Below are positions 25,441-35,207 of a stretch of 38,290 bases of DNA, piece by piece. The notes below the pieces were generated by a model, which saw nothing but the letters and a program-made list of their open reading frames with translations, was not told the DNA's origin and made no database searches. Position numbers and translations under genes: made by a program. Location of the stretch: positions 1 through 38,290 of the forward strand of contig JANYGW010000223.1 of NCBI GenBank assembly GCA_025359245.1, in the 5' to 3' direction. Numbering within the stretch: the stretch's first letter is position 1; each line of letters starts with the position of its first letter. The stretch is from Massilia sp. (GTDB lineage: Bacteria > Pseudomonadota > Gammaproteobacteria > Burkholderiales > Burkholderiaceae_D).

Positions 25441-26019
25441 ATGATCGGTCGTATTTCCGGCATTTTGCTCGAAAAAAATCCTCCGCAGTTGCTGGTCGAC
25501 TGCAACGGCGTCGGCTACGAAGTCGATGTGCCGATGAGCACCTATTACAACTTGCCGCACATCGGCGAGAAGGTGACCCTGTTCACGCACCAGGCGATCC
25601 GCGAAGACGCGCATTTGCTATTCGGTTTCGGCAATGCCGCCGAGCGCGCCGTGTTCCGCCAGCTGATCAAGATCACCGGCGTCGGCGCGCGCACCGCGCT
25701 GTCCATCCTGTCGGGCATGACGATCGCCGACCTGGCCCAGGCCGTCACGCTGCAAGAGTCCGGCCGGCTGGTCAAGGTGCCCGGCATCGGCAAGAAGACC
25801 GCCGAACGCTTGCTGCTCGAACTGAAGGGCAAGCTGGGCGCCGAACTCGGCGCGCCGGGTGGTGTGGTCCAGCACGATGCGCAATCGGATATCCTCAATG
25901 CGCTGCTGGCGTTGGGGTATTCTGACAAGGAGGCGGTCGCCGCGTTGAAGAACATGCCGACCGGCAGTACCGTTTCCGACGGCATCAAGTTCGCGCTCAA
26001 GGCGCTGTCCAAAGGATAA
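25441..26019 (+). CDS. ruvA: Holliday junction branch migration protein RuvA
   Basis: A 192-aa protein that tetramerises on the four-way junction and recruits RuvB. The N-terminal OB-fold domain begins [31 protein letters not shown]. Two helix-hairpin-helix motifs follow ([15 protein letters not shown] and [18 protein letters not shown]). The C-terminal RuvB-binding domain carries [20 protein letters not shown]. It starts 10 bp after ruvC. Confidence 0.98.
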   Translation: MIGRISGILLEKNPPQLLVDCNGVGYEVDVPMSTYYNLPHIGEKVTLFTHQAIREDAHLLFGFGNAAERAVFRQLIKITGVGARTALSILSGMTIADLAQAVTLQESGRLVKVPGIGKKTAERLLLELKGKLGAELGAPGGVVQHDAQSDILNALLALGYSDKEAVAALKNMPTGSTVSDGIKFALKALSKG

Positions 26020-26028
26020 AAGCCAGTC

Positions 26029-27093
26029 ATGAGCATCCAGACCGACGATTTCAGCGAGCAGCGCATCATCGCCGCCACGCCCGCTTCGCCCAACGAAGAG
26101 GCGATCGAGCGCGCGCTGCGGCCCAAGCATCTCGACGAGTACGTGGGCCAGGAAAAAATCCGCGGCCAGCTCGAGATTTTCATCGCCGCCGCGCGCAAGC
26201 GCAAGGAAGCGCTCGACCATACTTTGCTGTTCGGGCCGCCGGGCCTGGGCAAGACCACGCTGGCGCACATCATCGCGCGCGAAATGGGCGTCAACCTGCG
26301 CCAGACCTCCGGCCCGGTGCTGGAACGCCCGGGCGATCTGGCCGCGATCCTGACCAACCTCGAAGCGAACGACGTGCTGTTCATCGACGAGATCCACCGC
26401 CTGTCGCCGGTGGTCGAAGAGATCCTGTACCCGGCGCTGGAAGACTACCAGATCGACATCATGATCGGCGAAGGGCCGGCCGCGCGTTCGGTCAAGCTGG
26501 ACCTGCAGCCGTTCACGCTGGTCGGCGCCACCACGCGCGCCGGCATGCTGACCAATCCGCTGCGCGACCGCTTCGGCATCGTCGCCCGGCTCGAGTTCTA
26601 CAACGCGACCGAACTGACCCGCATCGTCACGCGCAGCGCGGCGCTGCTGAACGCGCCGATCGTGGAAGACGGCGCGCGCGAGATCGCCTTGCGCGCACGC
26701 GGCACGCCGCGCATCGCCAACCGCTTGCTGCGCCGCGTGCGCGACTACGCCGAAGTGAAGGGCAACGGCGAAATTACCAAGCCGATGGCCGACGCCGCGC
26801 TGGTCATGCTCGATGTCGATTCGGTCGGCTTTGACGTGATGGACCGCAAGCTGCTCGAAGCGGTGCTGTTCAAGTTCGGCGGCGGCCCGGTCGGCATCGG
26901 CAACCTGGCCGCGGCCATCGGCGAAGAGGCCGACACCATCGAAGACGTGCTTGAACCGTTCCTGATCCAGCAAGGCTATTTGCAGCGCACGCCGCGCGGC
27001 CGGATCGCCACGCCGCTGGCCTACCAGCATTTCGGCGTGGCCGTGCCGCGCACCAGTCCGACCGGCGACCTGTGGGATCAGCAGGGCGGCTGA
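26029..27093 (+). CDS. ruvB: Holliday junction branch migration ATPase RuvB
   Basis: A 354-aa AAA+ motor. Walker [10 protein letters not shown] is at residues 69-77 and Walker B VLFIDEIH has its acidic pair at 120-121. The arginine finger and sensor region [18 protein letters not shown] and the C-terminal winged-helix ([20 protein letters not shown]) are visible. With RuvA it drives branch migration; RuvC then resolves. It starts 9 bp after ruvA and converges with the YidD-like gene 6 bp downstream. Confidence 0.98.
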   Translation: MSIQTDDFSEQRIIAATPASPNEEAIERALRPKHLDEYVGQEKIRGQLEIFIAAARKRKEALDHTLLFGPPGLGKTTLAHIIAREMGVNLRQTSGPVLERPGDLAAILTNLEANDVLFIDEIHRLSPVVEEILYPALEDYQIDIMIGEGPAARSVKLDLQPFTLVGATTRAGMLTNPLRDRFGIVARLEFYNATELTRIVTRSAALLNAPIVEDGAREIALRARGTPRIANRLLRRVRDYAEVKGNGEITKPMADAALVMLDVDSVGFDVMDRKLLEAVLFKFGGGPVGIGNLAAAIGEEADTIEDVLEPFLIQQGYLQRTPRGRIATPLAYQHFGVAVPRTSPTGDLWDQQGG

Positions 27094-27099
27094 TGCCGC

Positions 27100-27546
27100 C
27101 TAGTTGCGCACGTTGCCGCGCGCAGGGATGACGACATACTGATCGTCGCCGCGGCTGCGGCGGCGGCGCCATGGCAGCCAGCTGCAATCGCAGGTGCTGC
27201 ATTCGAGCGCGGTGCCGCAGGTGTCCATGGCGCCGCCCGCCAGGTCGCAGCTGCCCACATCGCAAGCGGCTACGTCACAGGCGCCGAGGCAATCGAGGAA
27301 GCCGCCTTGCCGGCCGAGTGCCATCGGTCCCGTCGGGCGAAAGCGCCGGTGGGCCACGCCGCACTTTTCCAGCCTGCGATTCAATAACGCCAAGCCATCC
27401 CAGAGGCCGTGGCGGCGGATCGCGCGGTAGCCCAGCGCCGAGCAACTGCCCCGACCCGTATGGACAGCGTAGGCGCAGCAAAATCCCTTGTGCGGGGAAA
27501 GTGCGCGTTGATAGAATCGAATGGCGGACAGGGCGATTAATTTCAT
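27100..27546 (-). CDS. YidD-like protein with Cys-rich C-terminal tail
   Basis: A 148-aa protein. Residues 1-75 match the YidD family (membrane protein insertion efficiency factor), with FYQRALSPHKGFCCAYAVHTGRGSCSALGYRAIRRHGLWDGL. YidD normally has 70-90 residues, so this one carries about 70 extra. The tail holds many cysteines (CLGACDVAACDVGSCDLAG, then CGTALECSTCDC) before a basic stretch and VIPARGNVRN. The canonical yidD lies with rpmH-rnpA-yidC; here the neighbours are ruvB and the UPF0178 gene, which suggests a paralogue. A metal- or redox-binding role for the tail is inference. The start ATG at 27546 is the family start. Confidence 0.85.
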   Translation of the reverse strand: MKLIALSAIRFYQRALSPHKGFCCAYAVHTGRGSCSALGYRAIRRHGLWDGLALLNRRLEKCGVAHRRFRPTGPMALGRQGGFLDCLGACDVAACDVGSCDLAGGAMDTCGTALECSTCDCSWLPWRRRRSRGDDQYVVIPARGNVRN

Positions 27547-27598
27547 TGGTCGAAGATAAACATGGGCCCCGGCAGCGGGCCTGAAAGGGGTGGTCGCA

Positions 27599-28057
27599 AT
27601 GATGCAAATCTGGGTCGATGCCGATGCCTGTCCGGTCGTCATCAAGGACATCTTGTACCGGGTCGCCGAGCGGCTGGAATTGAACGTGACGCTGGTCGCG
27701 AACCAGTTGATGCGGGTGCCGGCGTCGCGCTTCATCCGCGCTGTGCAAGTGCCGTCGGGCTTTGACGTGGCCGACGCGGAAATCGTGCGCCTGCTCGCGG
27801 CCGGCGACCTGGTCGTCACCGGGGATATTCCCCTTGCTGCCGACGTGCTGGCCAAGGGCGGCTACGCGCTGAACCCGCGCGGCGAGTTCTACACGCACGA
27901 CAATATCGCCCAGCAGCTGACGATGCGCAAATTCATGGACGAGCTGCGCGGCAGCGGGGTCGACACCGGCGGGCCGGCGCCGTTCGGCCAGGCTGACCGG
28001 CAGAATTTCGCCAACCAGCTTGACCGCCACCTGAGCCGCCACGCCAGGCGCGGCTAG
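27599..28057 (+). CDS. YaiI/YqxD-family (UPF0178) protein
   Basis: A 152-aa protein with the family N terminus [25 protein letters not shown]. The acidic pair in VDADACP, and [31 protein letters not shown], are hallmarks of the PIN-like NYN fold in this family. Function is uncharacterised; nuclease activity is suspected from the fold. Two ATG codons stand side by side (27599 and 27602); AAGGGG lies 8 nt before the first, which I prefer. It is divergent from the YidD-like gene. Confidence 0.9.
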   Translation: MMQIWVDADACPVVIKDILYRVAERLELNVTLVANQLMRVPASRFIRAVQVPSGFDVADAEIVRLLAAGDLVVTGDIPLAADVLAKGGYALNPRGEFYTHDNIAQQLTMRKFMDELRGSGVDTGGPAPFGQADRQNFANQLDRHLSRHARRG

Positions 28058-28064
28058 CCGATCC

Positions 28065-28790
28065 TCAGGACGCGAAGATATCCTTGTATGCCAGGTAGCT
28101 GCTGCAAAAGATCATCGGGAGTGCGACCAGCAAGCCGAGACCCAGCGGAATCGCGGCAATGACGCACAGCATGATGGCCAGCAGGCTGTAAATCAGGTAG
28201 GGCACGATGTTCTTCAACGAGGCGGACAGGCTCATCTTGATCGCTTGCAGCGGCGCGACGCCCTTCAGCACGACCAGCGCCGGCGCCAGCCAGATCGCCA
28301 TGCCCATCACGATCGAAGCGGCCAGGTAGATCAGCATGCTCAGGCCAGCCACGTGGATGAACGTTGAGGGACTCATCATCAGGGAAACCATCGACGACAG
28401 GCCGAGCAGGCCAGCCAGGAAATGCAGGGCGATGCTCATGAGCATGGCGAACACACCCAGCATCCACAGTGGTGCCAGCGAGGCCGTGGCCTGGGCGCCG
28501 GTCGCGATATCGACGCCATCATCGAGTGATTTGCAGCAGCGCATCAGGACGCCCATGGCGGCAGTACCGACCACGGTCGACAGCGCGCCGCTCATCCAGC
28601 CGGGGCCGATCATGCCGAGGATCCAGCTGCCGACCACCAGCGCGATGACGATCAGCACCCATACGCCAGGTGCCTTGCCGAACATGCGGAAACCGCCCGC
28701 CAGCCATTCGACGCCGCGGCCGACATCGACCGAACGGATCGCTTGACCTTCGGCAGGCTGCGGTGTTACCAGGGAATTGTCATTGTCCAT
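28065..28790 (-). CDS. BPSS1780-family membrane protein (second copy)
   Basis: A 241-aa integral membrane protein with about six hydrophobic segments. It shares with its neighbour the opening pattern IRSVDVGRGVEWLAGGFRMF, the central IWLAPALVVLKGVAPLQAIKMS and the C-terminal YLAYKDIFAS. These are features of the BPSS1780 family of unknown function known mainly from Burkholderiales. A second adjacent ATG (28793) is possible; AAAGGA fits the ATG at 28790 better. It is the downstream gene of a tandem pair, 26 bp after its paralogue. Confidence 0.85.
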   Translation of the reverse strand: MDNDNSLVTPQPAEGQAIRSVDVGRGVEWLAGGFRMFGKAPGVWVLIVIALVVGSWILGMIGPGWMSGALSTVVGTAAMGVLMRCCKSLDDGVDIATGAQATASLAPLWMLGVFAMLMSIALHFLAGLLGLSSMVSLMMSPSTFIHVAGLSMLIYLAASIVMGMAIWLAPALVVLKGVAPLQAIKMSLSASLKNIVPYLIYSLLAIMLCVIAAIPLGLGLLVALPMIFCSSYLAYKDIFAS

Positions 28791-28816
28791 CATATTTCCT
28801 TTAGTGGTTGTAGCGA

Positions 28817-29539
28817 TCAGGCGGTGAAGATATCTTTGTAGGCCACGTAGCTGGCGCAGACCAGCATCGGAATGGCCGTCAGCAAACCGAGGAAAAACGG
28901 CAGGGCCGCGACCACGCACATCAGGATGGCCAAGCCGGTGTAGGCAAAAAACGGCAGCGAGTTTTTCAGGGTGCCGAAAAAGCTCATCTGGATCGCCTGC
29001 AGCGGCGTGACGCCCTTGAGCACGACCAGCGCTGGAGCCAGCCACATGGCGATCGTCATCAGCAGTGCGGCGAAGGCCATCACGACCAGCTTGAAGCCGA
29101 GCGCCTCGACCACGGCGGCCGGATCGGACAGCGTGAACGCCTCCGCGTTCACGCCCAGCAGGCCAAGCACGATGCACAGGCTCAGGCACATGGCGGCGGC
29201 CAGCAGGGCCAGCGTCCACAGCGCACCGGCATAGGCATTGGCCTTGGCATTGGTGATCAGGTCGCGTCCTTCGTCGAGCGCCTGGCAGACGCGCATGAAC
29301 TTGCCCAGCACGACCACGCCGACGGTGCCGCTGAGGGTAAACGCCAGCCAGGCGGGGCAGACTTGGCCGAGCGCCATCACGGCGGCGGCCAGGATCACGG
29401 TCGAGGCGGCCCAGCTGAGCGGGGTCTTCAAGTAGATGCGAAATGCACCGGACAGCCATTCGATGCTGCGGTTGGCGTCCACCGGGCGGATGGCCGGATT
29501 GCCGGCAGGCGAAATCAACAAGGTGTTTTCAATGATCAT
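28817..29539 (-). CDS. BPSS1780-family membrane protein (first copy)
   Basis: A 240-aa paralogue of the next gene. Matching blocks are IRPVDANRSIEWLSGAFRIY, MWLAPALVVLKGVTPLQAIQMS and YVAYKDIFTA, with about six membrane segments. GAGGG lies just upstream of the ATG. The similarity is clear by eye in the motif blocks but loose in the middle, so the duplication is not recent. Function unknown; the family is thought to be an inner-membrane protein. Confidence 0.85.
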   Translation of the reverse strand: MIIENTLLISPAGNPAIRPVDANRSIEWLSGAFRIYLKTPLSWAASTVILAAAVMALGQVCPAWLAFTLSGTVGVVVLGKFMRVCQALDEGRDLITNAKANAYAGALWTLALLAAAMCLSLCIVLGLLGVNAEAFTLSDPAAVVEALGFKLVVMAFAALLMTIAMWLAPALVVLKGVTPLQAIQMSFFGTLKNSLPFFAYTGLAILMCVVAALPFFLGLLTAIPMLVCASYVAYKDIFTA

Positions 29540-29582
29540 GGCAATCCCTCAGAGGCGGACGCAAGGCGGCGACCGGCAAAGG

Positions 29583-29611
29583 AGTATGGACTGCAAATGT
29601 CATATGATCAA
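29583..29611 (-). promoter_or_regulatory. Promoter candidate for the BPSS1780-like pair
   Basis: On the minus strand TTGATC (29606-29611) and CATACT (29583-29588) are 17 nt apart, about 44 nt before the first gene. Each has four of six consensus bases. The surrounding gap is AT-rich. Confidence 0.35.
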
Positions 29612-29682
29612 TTTGTTTGTTTCGGCAATGTTGTAATGATAAGACACATTGCCCATACCGCAACAAATCAGGGGCGGGCGCC

Positions 29683-30132
29683 TCAGTCCTGGCGCACCCA
29701 GACCTGCGAACGGCCGAACAGCGGCATGCCGACGTAGCCTCGCACCGTGAGTTTCTTGCCGCCGTCGGCCAGCGTCATCTTGCTGCGATAGATCTTGCCG
29801 TTGTCCGGATCGATGATCTCGCCGCCGGTGTATTCATTGCCGGCCTTGCGCAGGCCCGACATGATGACCATGCCGATCACTGGCACGTCCTTGTTGGTGC
29901 CGCTGCATGCCGTGCAGCGCGGATTGGGATCGTCGCCGGGCGCGAGGAACAGCTTTTCGATCTGGCCGCGCAGCTCGCCCTTGTTGTCGGAAATGCGGAT
30001 CATGGCCTTCGGCTTGCCGGTGGCGTCGTCGATGTTCTTCCACAGTCCGACCGGCGACGCCTCCTGCGCCAGCGCCAGCAGCGGCAAAGTGCAGGACAGG
30101 GCCAGCACACTGGCGCGTAGGAGTAGTTTCAT
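29683..30132 (-). CDS. DUF2147 secreted protein
   Basis: A 149-aa protein with a signal peptide (MKLLLRASVLALSCTLPLLALA, cleavage before QEA). The mature part opens SPVGLWKNIDDATGKPKAMIRIS, the DUF2147 signature, and ends VRGYVGMPLFGRSQVWVRQD, also typical. A CTAC pair (PRCTACSG) could bind metal or form a disulfide. Function is unknown; members are periplasmic and small. It starts 16 bp after the valS stop on the same strand and is probably co-transcribed with it. Confidence 0.88.
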   Translation of the reverse strand: MKLLLRASVLALSCTLPLLALAQEASPVGLWKNIDDATGKPKAMIRISDNKGELRGQIEKLFLAPGDDPNPRCTACSGTNKDVPVIGMVIMSGLRKAGNEYTGGEIIDPDNGKIYRSKMTLADGGKKLTVRGYVGMPLFGRSQVWVRQD

Positions 30133-30148
30133 GGGTCAGCCTTGTGGA

Positions 30149-32947
30149 TTAAAGTTTGCCCAGCTGCTCGCGCAGCTTGGCGATGGTGGCCGAGAAGTTG
30201 ACCAGCCTTTCGTTTTCCTGCGCCACCACGGCGGCCGGAGCGCGTGCGACGAAGCTCTCGTTGCCCAGCTTGCCATTGACCTTGGCGATCTCGCCTTCGA
30301 TGCGCGCGATCTCTTTCGAGAGCCGCTCGCGTTCGGCGGCCACGTCGATCTCCACCTTGAGCATCAACTTGGTGGTGCCGACGATCGCCACCGCCGCCGG
30401 CGAATCGGGCAGCGCGTCGACGATGGTCACTTCGGACAGCTTGCCCAGCGTCTGGATGTACGGCGCGAACGTCTCCAGGCGCGCGCGGTCGACGCTATCT
30501 TGCGCTTCGAGGAACAGCGGCACCCGCAGCGCCGGCGCGAGCTTCATTTCGCCGCGCAGGTTGCGCGTCGCGTCGACCAGGGCCTTCAACTGGCCCATCC
30601 AGGCTTCGGCGTTCTCGTCGATCAGAGCCGGATTCGCAATAGGATACGGCTGGACCATGATCGAGTCCCCAGCTGTATCAAGTTGTTTGCCGGCCAGCGG
30701 GGCCACGGTTTGCCACAGTTCCTCGGTCACGAACGGGATGATCGGGTGGGCCAGGCGCAGGATCACTTCCATCACGCGCAGCAGCGTGTTGCGGGTGGCC
30801 TGCTGCTGCTCCGGCGTGCCGTGCTGGACCTGGACCTTGGACACTTCCAGGTACCAGTCGCAGTATTCGTCCCACACGAACTTGTAGATGGCGGCGGCCA
30901 GGTTGTCGAAGCGGTAGTCTTCGAAGCCCTTGGCCATGTCCAGTTCGACCCGCTGCATCATCGACAAAATCCACTTGTCGGCCTGCGACAGGCCCGCGTC
31001 ATTCGGCGTGCAGTCGTGGCCTTCGGTGTTCATCATGATGAACTTGGTCGCGTTCCACAGCTTGTTGGAAAAGTTGCGATAGCCTTCGCAGCGGCCCAGG
31101 TCGAAGTTGATGTTGCGGCCCAGCGAAGCGTAGCTGGCCATCGTGAAGCGCACTGCGTCGGTGCCGTAGGCCGCAATCCCGTTCGGGAATTCGCGGCGCG
31201 TGGCCTTGGCGATTTTTTCTGCGTCGCGCGGATTCATCAAGCCGGTGGTGCGCTTGGCAACCAGCTCCTCGATGCCGATGCCGTCGATCAGGTCGATCGG
31301 GTCAAGCGTGTTGCCCTTCGACTTGGACATTTTCTGGCCGCTCGAATCGCGCACCAGGCCATGCACGTACACGGTCTCGAACGGCACCTTGCCGGTGAAG
31401 TGGGCGGTCATCATGACCATCCGCGCGACCCAGAAGAAGATGATGTCGAAGCCGGTCACCAGCACCGACGACGGCATGAACATTTTCATGTCCGGCGTCT
31501 CTTCAGGCCAGCCCATGGTGGAGAAGGGCACCAGCGCCGACGAGAACCAGGTGTCGAGCACGTCGTCGTCGCGCCGCAGCGGCGCGGTCACGCCGGCAGC
31601 GGCGGCTTTGGCCATCGCTTCGGCTTCGGTCTTGGCGACGAAGATATTGCCGGCGTCGTCGTACCAGGCCGGGATCTGGTGGCCCCACCACAACTGGCGC
31701 GAGATGCACCAGTCCTGGATGTTGTTGAGCCACTGGTTGTAGGTGGTGCTCCAGTTTTCGGGCACGAACTTGATCTCGCCGTCGGCCACTTTTTCAAGCG
31801 CGACTTCGGCGATCGATTTGCCGGGGAAGAAAGTGCCTTCCGGAGCCGGCTTGCTCATCGCGACGAACCACTGGTCGGTCAGCATCGGCTCGATGACGAC
31901 GCCGGTGCGGTCGCCGCGCGGCACCATCAGCTTGTGCGGCTTGACCTCGACCAGGAAGCCCTGGGCGTCGAGGTCGGCCACGATCTGCTTGCGCGCGGCG
32001 AAGCGGTCCATGCCGCGGTAGGCGGCCGGCGCGGCGTCGCTGATCTTGGCGTCGAGCGTGAGGATTTCGATCAGCGGCAGCTGGTTGCGCTGGCCGACCT
32101 GGTAATCGTTGAAGTCGTGCGCCGGGGTGATTTTCACGCAGCCGGTGCCGAACGCCTTGTCGGCGTATTCGTCGGCGATCAAAGGGATTTCACGGTCCGA
32201 CAGCGGCAGCTTGAGCATCTTGCCGATGTCGGCGGCGTAGCGCTCGTCGGTTGGGTCGACCGCCACGGCGGCGTCGCCCAGCATGGTCTCGGGACGGGTG
32301 GTGGCCACCACGATAGCGCCGCTGCCGTCGGCGAACGGATAGCGGATGTGCCACATCGAGCCGTCTTCTTCTTCCGACACCACTTCCAGGTCCGACACGG
32401 CGGTGCCCAGTTTCGGATCCCAGTTGACCAGGCGCTTGCCGCGGTAGATCAGGCCCTGTTCGAACAGGCGCACGAACACCTCGGTGACGACCTTCGAGCG
32501 CGGCTCGTCCATCGTGAAGTATTCGCGGGCCCAGTCGGGCGAGGTGCCCATGCGGCGCATCTGGCCGGTGATGATGTTGCCCGACTTTTCCTTCCACTCC
32601 CAGACTTTCTCGACGAATTTCTCGCGCCCGAGGTCATGGCGCGAGATTTTCTGCGCGTCCAGCTGGCGTTCGACGACGATCTGGGTGGCGATGCCGGCGT
32701 GGTCGGTGCCCGGGATCCAGGCGGTGTTGTGGCCGCGCATCCGGTAGTAGCGGGTCAGGCCGTCCATGATGGTCTGGTTGAACGCATGGCCCATGTGCAG
32801 CGTGCCAGTGACGTTCGGCGGCGGCAGCTGGATCGAAAAGGAGGGCTTGCTGGCATCGGTGGACGCGGCGAAGTAGCCGCGCTTTTCCCATTCCGTGCGC
32901 CAGAACTGTTCAATGTCGGCTGGCTCGAAAGACTTGGCTAATTCCAT
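30149..32947 (-). CDS. valS: Valyl-tRNA synthetase
   Basis: A 932-aa class I synthetase. The HIGH motif is HMGH (residues 51-54) in [22 protein letters not shown] is at 539-543 in [10 protein letters not shown], and the CP1 editing domain lies between ([19 protein letters not shown]). The C terminus carries the coiled-coil ABD arm ([24 protein letters not shown]). The ATG at 32947 gives the family start [16 protein letters not shown]; in-frame sequence further upstream is not conserved. It probably shares a transcript with the DUF2147 gene. Confidence 0.98.
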   Translation of the reverse strand: MELAKSFEPADIEQFWRTEWEKRGYFAASTDASKPSFSIQLPPPNVTGTLHMGHAFNQTIMDGLTRYYRMRGHNTAWIPGTDHAGIATQIVVERQLDAQKISRHDLGREKFVEKVWEWKEKSGNIITGQMRRMGTSPDWAREYFTMDEPRSKVVTEVFVRLFEQGLIYRGKRLVNWDPKLGTAVSDLEVVSEEEDGSMWHIRYPFADGSGAIVVATTRPETMLGDAAVAVDPTDERYAADIGKMLKLPLSDREIPLIADEYADKAFGTGCVKITPAHDFNDYQVGQRNQLPLIEILTLDAKISDAAPAAYRGMDRFAARKQIVADLDAQGFLVEVKPHKLMVPRGDRTGVVIEPMLTDQWFVAMSKPAPEGTFFPGKSIAEVALEKVADGEIKFVPENWSTTYNQWLNNIQDWCISRQLWWGHQIPAWYDDAGNIFVAKTEAEAMAKAAAAGVTAPLRRDDDVLDTWFSSALVPFSTMGWPEETPDMKMFMPSSVLVTGFDIIFFWVARMVMMTAHFTGKVPFETVYVHGLVRDSSGQKMSKSKGNTLDPIDLIDGIGIEELVAKRTTGLMNPRDAEKIAKATRREFPNGIAAYGTDAVRFTMASYASLGRNINFDLGRCEGYRNFSNKLWNATKFIMMNTEGHDCTPNDAGLSQADKWILSMMQRVELDMAKGFEDYRFDNLAAAIYKFVWDEYCDWYLEVSKVQVQHGTPEQQQATRNTLLRVMEVILRLAHPIIPFVTEELWQTVAPLAGKQLDTAGDSIMVQPYPIANPALIDENAEAWMGQLKALVDATRNLRGEMKLAPALRVPLFLEAQDSVDRARLETFAPYIQTLGKLSEVTIVDALPDSPAAVAIVGTTKLMLKVEIDVAAERERLSKEIARIEGEIAKVNGKLGNESFVARAPAAVVAQENERLVNFSATIAKLREQLGKL

Positions 32948-32977
32948 GGTTTGTAGTGTTAGTTTGCGAAAAGAACC

Positions 32978-32983
32978 ATTATA
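32978..32983 (-). promoter_or_regulatory. -10 element of valS
   Basis: A minus-strand TATAAT lies 30 nt before the valS start, giving a leader of about 24 nt. The -35 region is GC-rich and unclear. Confidence 0.45.
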
Positions 32984-33078
32984 GTAGGACTGCCGCCGCT
33001 GTACGCTGCAGCGCAAAAAAAAGCTCACCCACCGCGTCGTCCTCGCGAACGCGCGCGAACGACGCCGCGGTGAATAAA

Positions 33079-33104
33079 AAAAAGGACGCCGAAGCGTCCT
33101 TTTT
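33079..33104 (-). terminator. UUCG-type terminator of the first S8 peptidase gene
   Basis: An 11-bp perfect stem (33079-33089 with 33094-33104) closed, on the minus strand, by a TTCG tetraloop and followed by a T-run. It lies 15 bp past the stop of the gene at 33120. Confidence 0.9.
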
Positions 33105-33119
33105 GCGAAGCGTTGGCGA

Positions 33120-34700
33120 TTACACGCCGCAGCCCATGGTGCGGATGCGGTCGTAGGCAGCTTTCGCCTGGACCAGGCCGAAGCCGAACTTGACGTCGCG
33201 CCCGACCGGACCGAGGTCCAGCGCGCTCTTGCCCAGCGACGTGCGGATCTGCGTACCGGTGCAGGTCGGGAAGTAGCTCCATACCAGCGCCGCAACAGCG
33301 GACACGTGCGGGGTGGCCATCGAGGTGCCGTCGAAGTAAGCGTAGCTGGTCGGCGTGACGGCAATCGTCGCGCTCTGGCCAAGCTTGGTCTTCATCGAAG
33401 CGCCTTCGACGTCGGTCGCGGTGACCGATGGGATGGTCGCGACCGTGGTGCCCATGGTGCCGCCGAAGCCGCCGGCGACGTTGTTGTAGATCACTGCTGC
33501 GACACCGCCGCTGCTCTTGCAATTGGTGACCTTGGTGGCGAAGTCGATCGTGCCACGGGAGATCAGGCAAGTCTTGCCGGTCATGGTGGTGGTGACGACG
33601 TCGCCCATGCCGAAGTCAGCCAGCGGCGCGGTCACGGTCTTGACTGGCGAGCCGTCCATGGCGCCCGGTGCGTACACGGTGCCGCCGACGGTCAGCGCCG
33701 ACGCGGTGCCGCTGTTGGTTGGCACCGACGACAGCACGGCCACGCCCGGACCGACGATTTCGACCTTGCTGTTGTACTGCGAGAACGTGGCCCAGGCCTT
33801 GTTCTCGTCGATCGCGCCGACGCTCATCACGCTGGCGTAGCCGGCAGGGTAGGAAATGGTGGTGTTGGCGTCATTGCCCGACGCTGCGATGCTCAGTACG
33901 CCTTTGGTCTGCAAGGCGGCGAAAGTCTTGTTTTCGGTCGCATTGTAGGTAGGGCCGCCGAGCGACATGCTGATCACGTTGGCGCCGGCTGCGCCGCACT
34001 TGTTGGCCGCGGCCGACAGCGTCGACGAGTAAGCCCAGCCGTCCTTGCCGAACACCTTGATGTAATGGATCTTGATCTTCTTGTTCGGATTGACGCCGAC
34101 CACGCCCAGGCCGGCATTGTTGACCGCGGCGATGGTGCCCGACACGTGCGTGCCATGGTGGTTTTCATCGGTGTACCAGTTGCCGGTGCCCGAATCGCTG
34201 TCGCCGGTCATGTTGGCGCTGTTGCCGACGATATCTTCATGCGCGCGGTCGACGCCCGAATCGATGATGCAGATCTTGCGGTTGCCGGCGTTGACGTCGG
34301 ACAGTTGGTCGGCCTGGACCATCTTGATGCCGTAAGGAACCAGTTGGCCGAGTGCGTACGGCGTGCCGGTCGATGGCGAGGTGGTGGCGAACGGATAGCG
34401 GATCGCATCTTCTTCGATCGATTCGACGTGCTGGCTCTTGCGCAGTTCTTTCAGTTCCTTGTTGGTCAGGGTGATCGCGACCGCGTCGATTTCAGTCAGG
34501 TCATGGTGGACATGGCCGTGGCGGGCGCCGATTTCCTTGTGCATGTCGGCATGGTGGCCATGCTTGAACGAGACGATAACGCGGGTGGTGTCGCTGTCGG
34601 CCTGGGCCGATGCGCCGCCCATGGCGCTCATCGCTACAGCTGCAACCAACAACTTGACCGCGACAGCGATCGTGGACATGCCAGTCTTACTTTGCATCAT
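33120..34700 (-). CDS. Secreted S8 serine peptidase with I9 propeptide and PA insert (copy 1)
   Basis: A 526-aa preproprotein. Signal peptide (residues 1-35, cleavage near GASAQA), then an I9-like inhibitor propeptide (about 38-105, RVIVSFKHG to [11 protein letters not shown]). The catalytic triad is Asp147 ([13 protein letters not shown]), His182 (NHHGTHVSG) and Ser460 ([10 protein letters not shown]), with the oxyanion Asn in AASGND. Between His and Ser a PA-type insertion is seen ([22 protein letters not shown] to [13 protein letters not shown]). The propeptide is His-rich (HGHHADMHK, then RHGHVHHD). GGAG lies 7 nt before the ATG. It is paralogous to the gene at 35208, both on the minus strand. 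Confidence 0.95.
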   Translation of the reverse strand: MMQSKTGMSTIAVAVKLLVAAVAMSAMGGASAQADSDTTRVIVSFKHGHHADMHKEIGARHGHVHHDLTEIDAVAITLTNKELKELRKSQHVESIEEDAIRYPFATTSPSTGTPYALGQLVPYGIKMVQADQLSDVNAGNRKICIIDSGVDRAHEDIVGNSANMTGDSDSGTGNWYTDENHHGTHVSGTIAAVNNAGLGVVGVNPNKKIKIHYIKVFGKDGWAYSSTLSAAANKCGAAGANVISMSLGGPTYNATENKTFAALQTKGVLSIAASGNDANTTISYPAGYASVMSVGAIDENKAWATFSQYNSKVEIVGPGVAVLSSVPTNSGTASALTVGGTVYAPGAMDGSPVKTVTAPLADFGMGDVVTTTMTGKTCLISRGTIDFATKVTNCKSSGGVAAVIYNNVAGGFGGTMGTTVATIPSVTATDVEGASMKTKLGQSATIAVTPTSYAYFDGTSMATPHVSAVAALVWSYFPTCTGTQIRTSLGKSALDLGPVGRDVKFGFGLVQAKAAYDRIRTMGCGV

Positions 34701-35148
34701 GGAGTTTCTCCGAGAATGATAGTTTTATTTGTCGCCACAAACTCTTTCGGCCTGTGTGCACTAGGTCATCGACCTTTGCCGTTCGGATAGATTGGCAATG
34801 AATCAAATGTACCGACAAGTATTGACGCGATCAATCGACTTTTGAAGGCATCTCAACAAGTGTTGTTTTGTATGTAATTTGTCTGAAAAGTGTAAATATG
34901 GGCGTTGCGGACGTGAGTATTGGTGATATTATTTTGCACCCAAGCCTCTAATATTGTTATCAGAGTAATACAAGATTCTTTGGCGCAATAATATGCGGCA
35001 AGGCTAGCGGCTGTAGGCGGCATTTTGTTTTTCTGCGGCAATATTCATTGCGGATAATGCCGATGCGGACAGCCGCGCGGCGCCCGATTTGTTGCATCTC
35101 GGCAACTGTGTCGGCCGCCCTCCTTAGCCGCGATCACGGACGCGGGAC
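34701..35148. other. AT-rich spacer between the two S8 genes
   Basis: No gene is supported here. From about 34800 to 35045 the base composition is much lower in GC than the rest of the window. A minus-strand promoter can be drawn as TTGATC (34829-34834) and TACATT (34806-34811) at 17-nt spacing; it overlaps a small dyad ATTGA-CGCGA-TCAAT at 34821-34835. A 62-codon minus-strand open frame (34853-35041) shows no conserved sequence or start site. Confidence 0.5.
34806..34834 (-). promoter_or_regulatory. Promoter candidate for S8 copy 1
   Basis: TTGATC (34829-34834) and TACATT (34806-34811) on the minus strand, 17 nt apart, each four of six consensus bases. They would give a leader of about 100 nt. 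A 5-bp-arm dyad overlaps the -35. Confidence 0.35.
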
Positions 35149-35178
35149 GAAAAAACGCCCGGCTCTGGGCCGGGCGCT
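35149..35178 (-). terminator. Intrinsic terminator of the second S8 peptidase gene
   Basis: CGCCCGGC (35156-35163) pairs with GCCGGGCG (35169-35176) around a 5-nt loop; on the minus strand it runs into a T-stretch. It lies about 30 bp past the stop at 35208. Confidence 0.85.
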
Positions 35179-35207
35179 TGGGTGCTGCGGGCATGCCAGG
35201 CTGGTGC

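Noticed and set aside
29795..32941. 1048-codon open frame on the plus strand
   Set aside because: It lies opposite valS and the DUF2147 gene. No motif is seen, and valS is unmistakable on the other strand.
34853..35041. 62-codon frame in the AT-rich spacer
   Set aside because: No ribosome-binding site, no conserved pattern, and the AT-rich composition alone gives open frames there.
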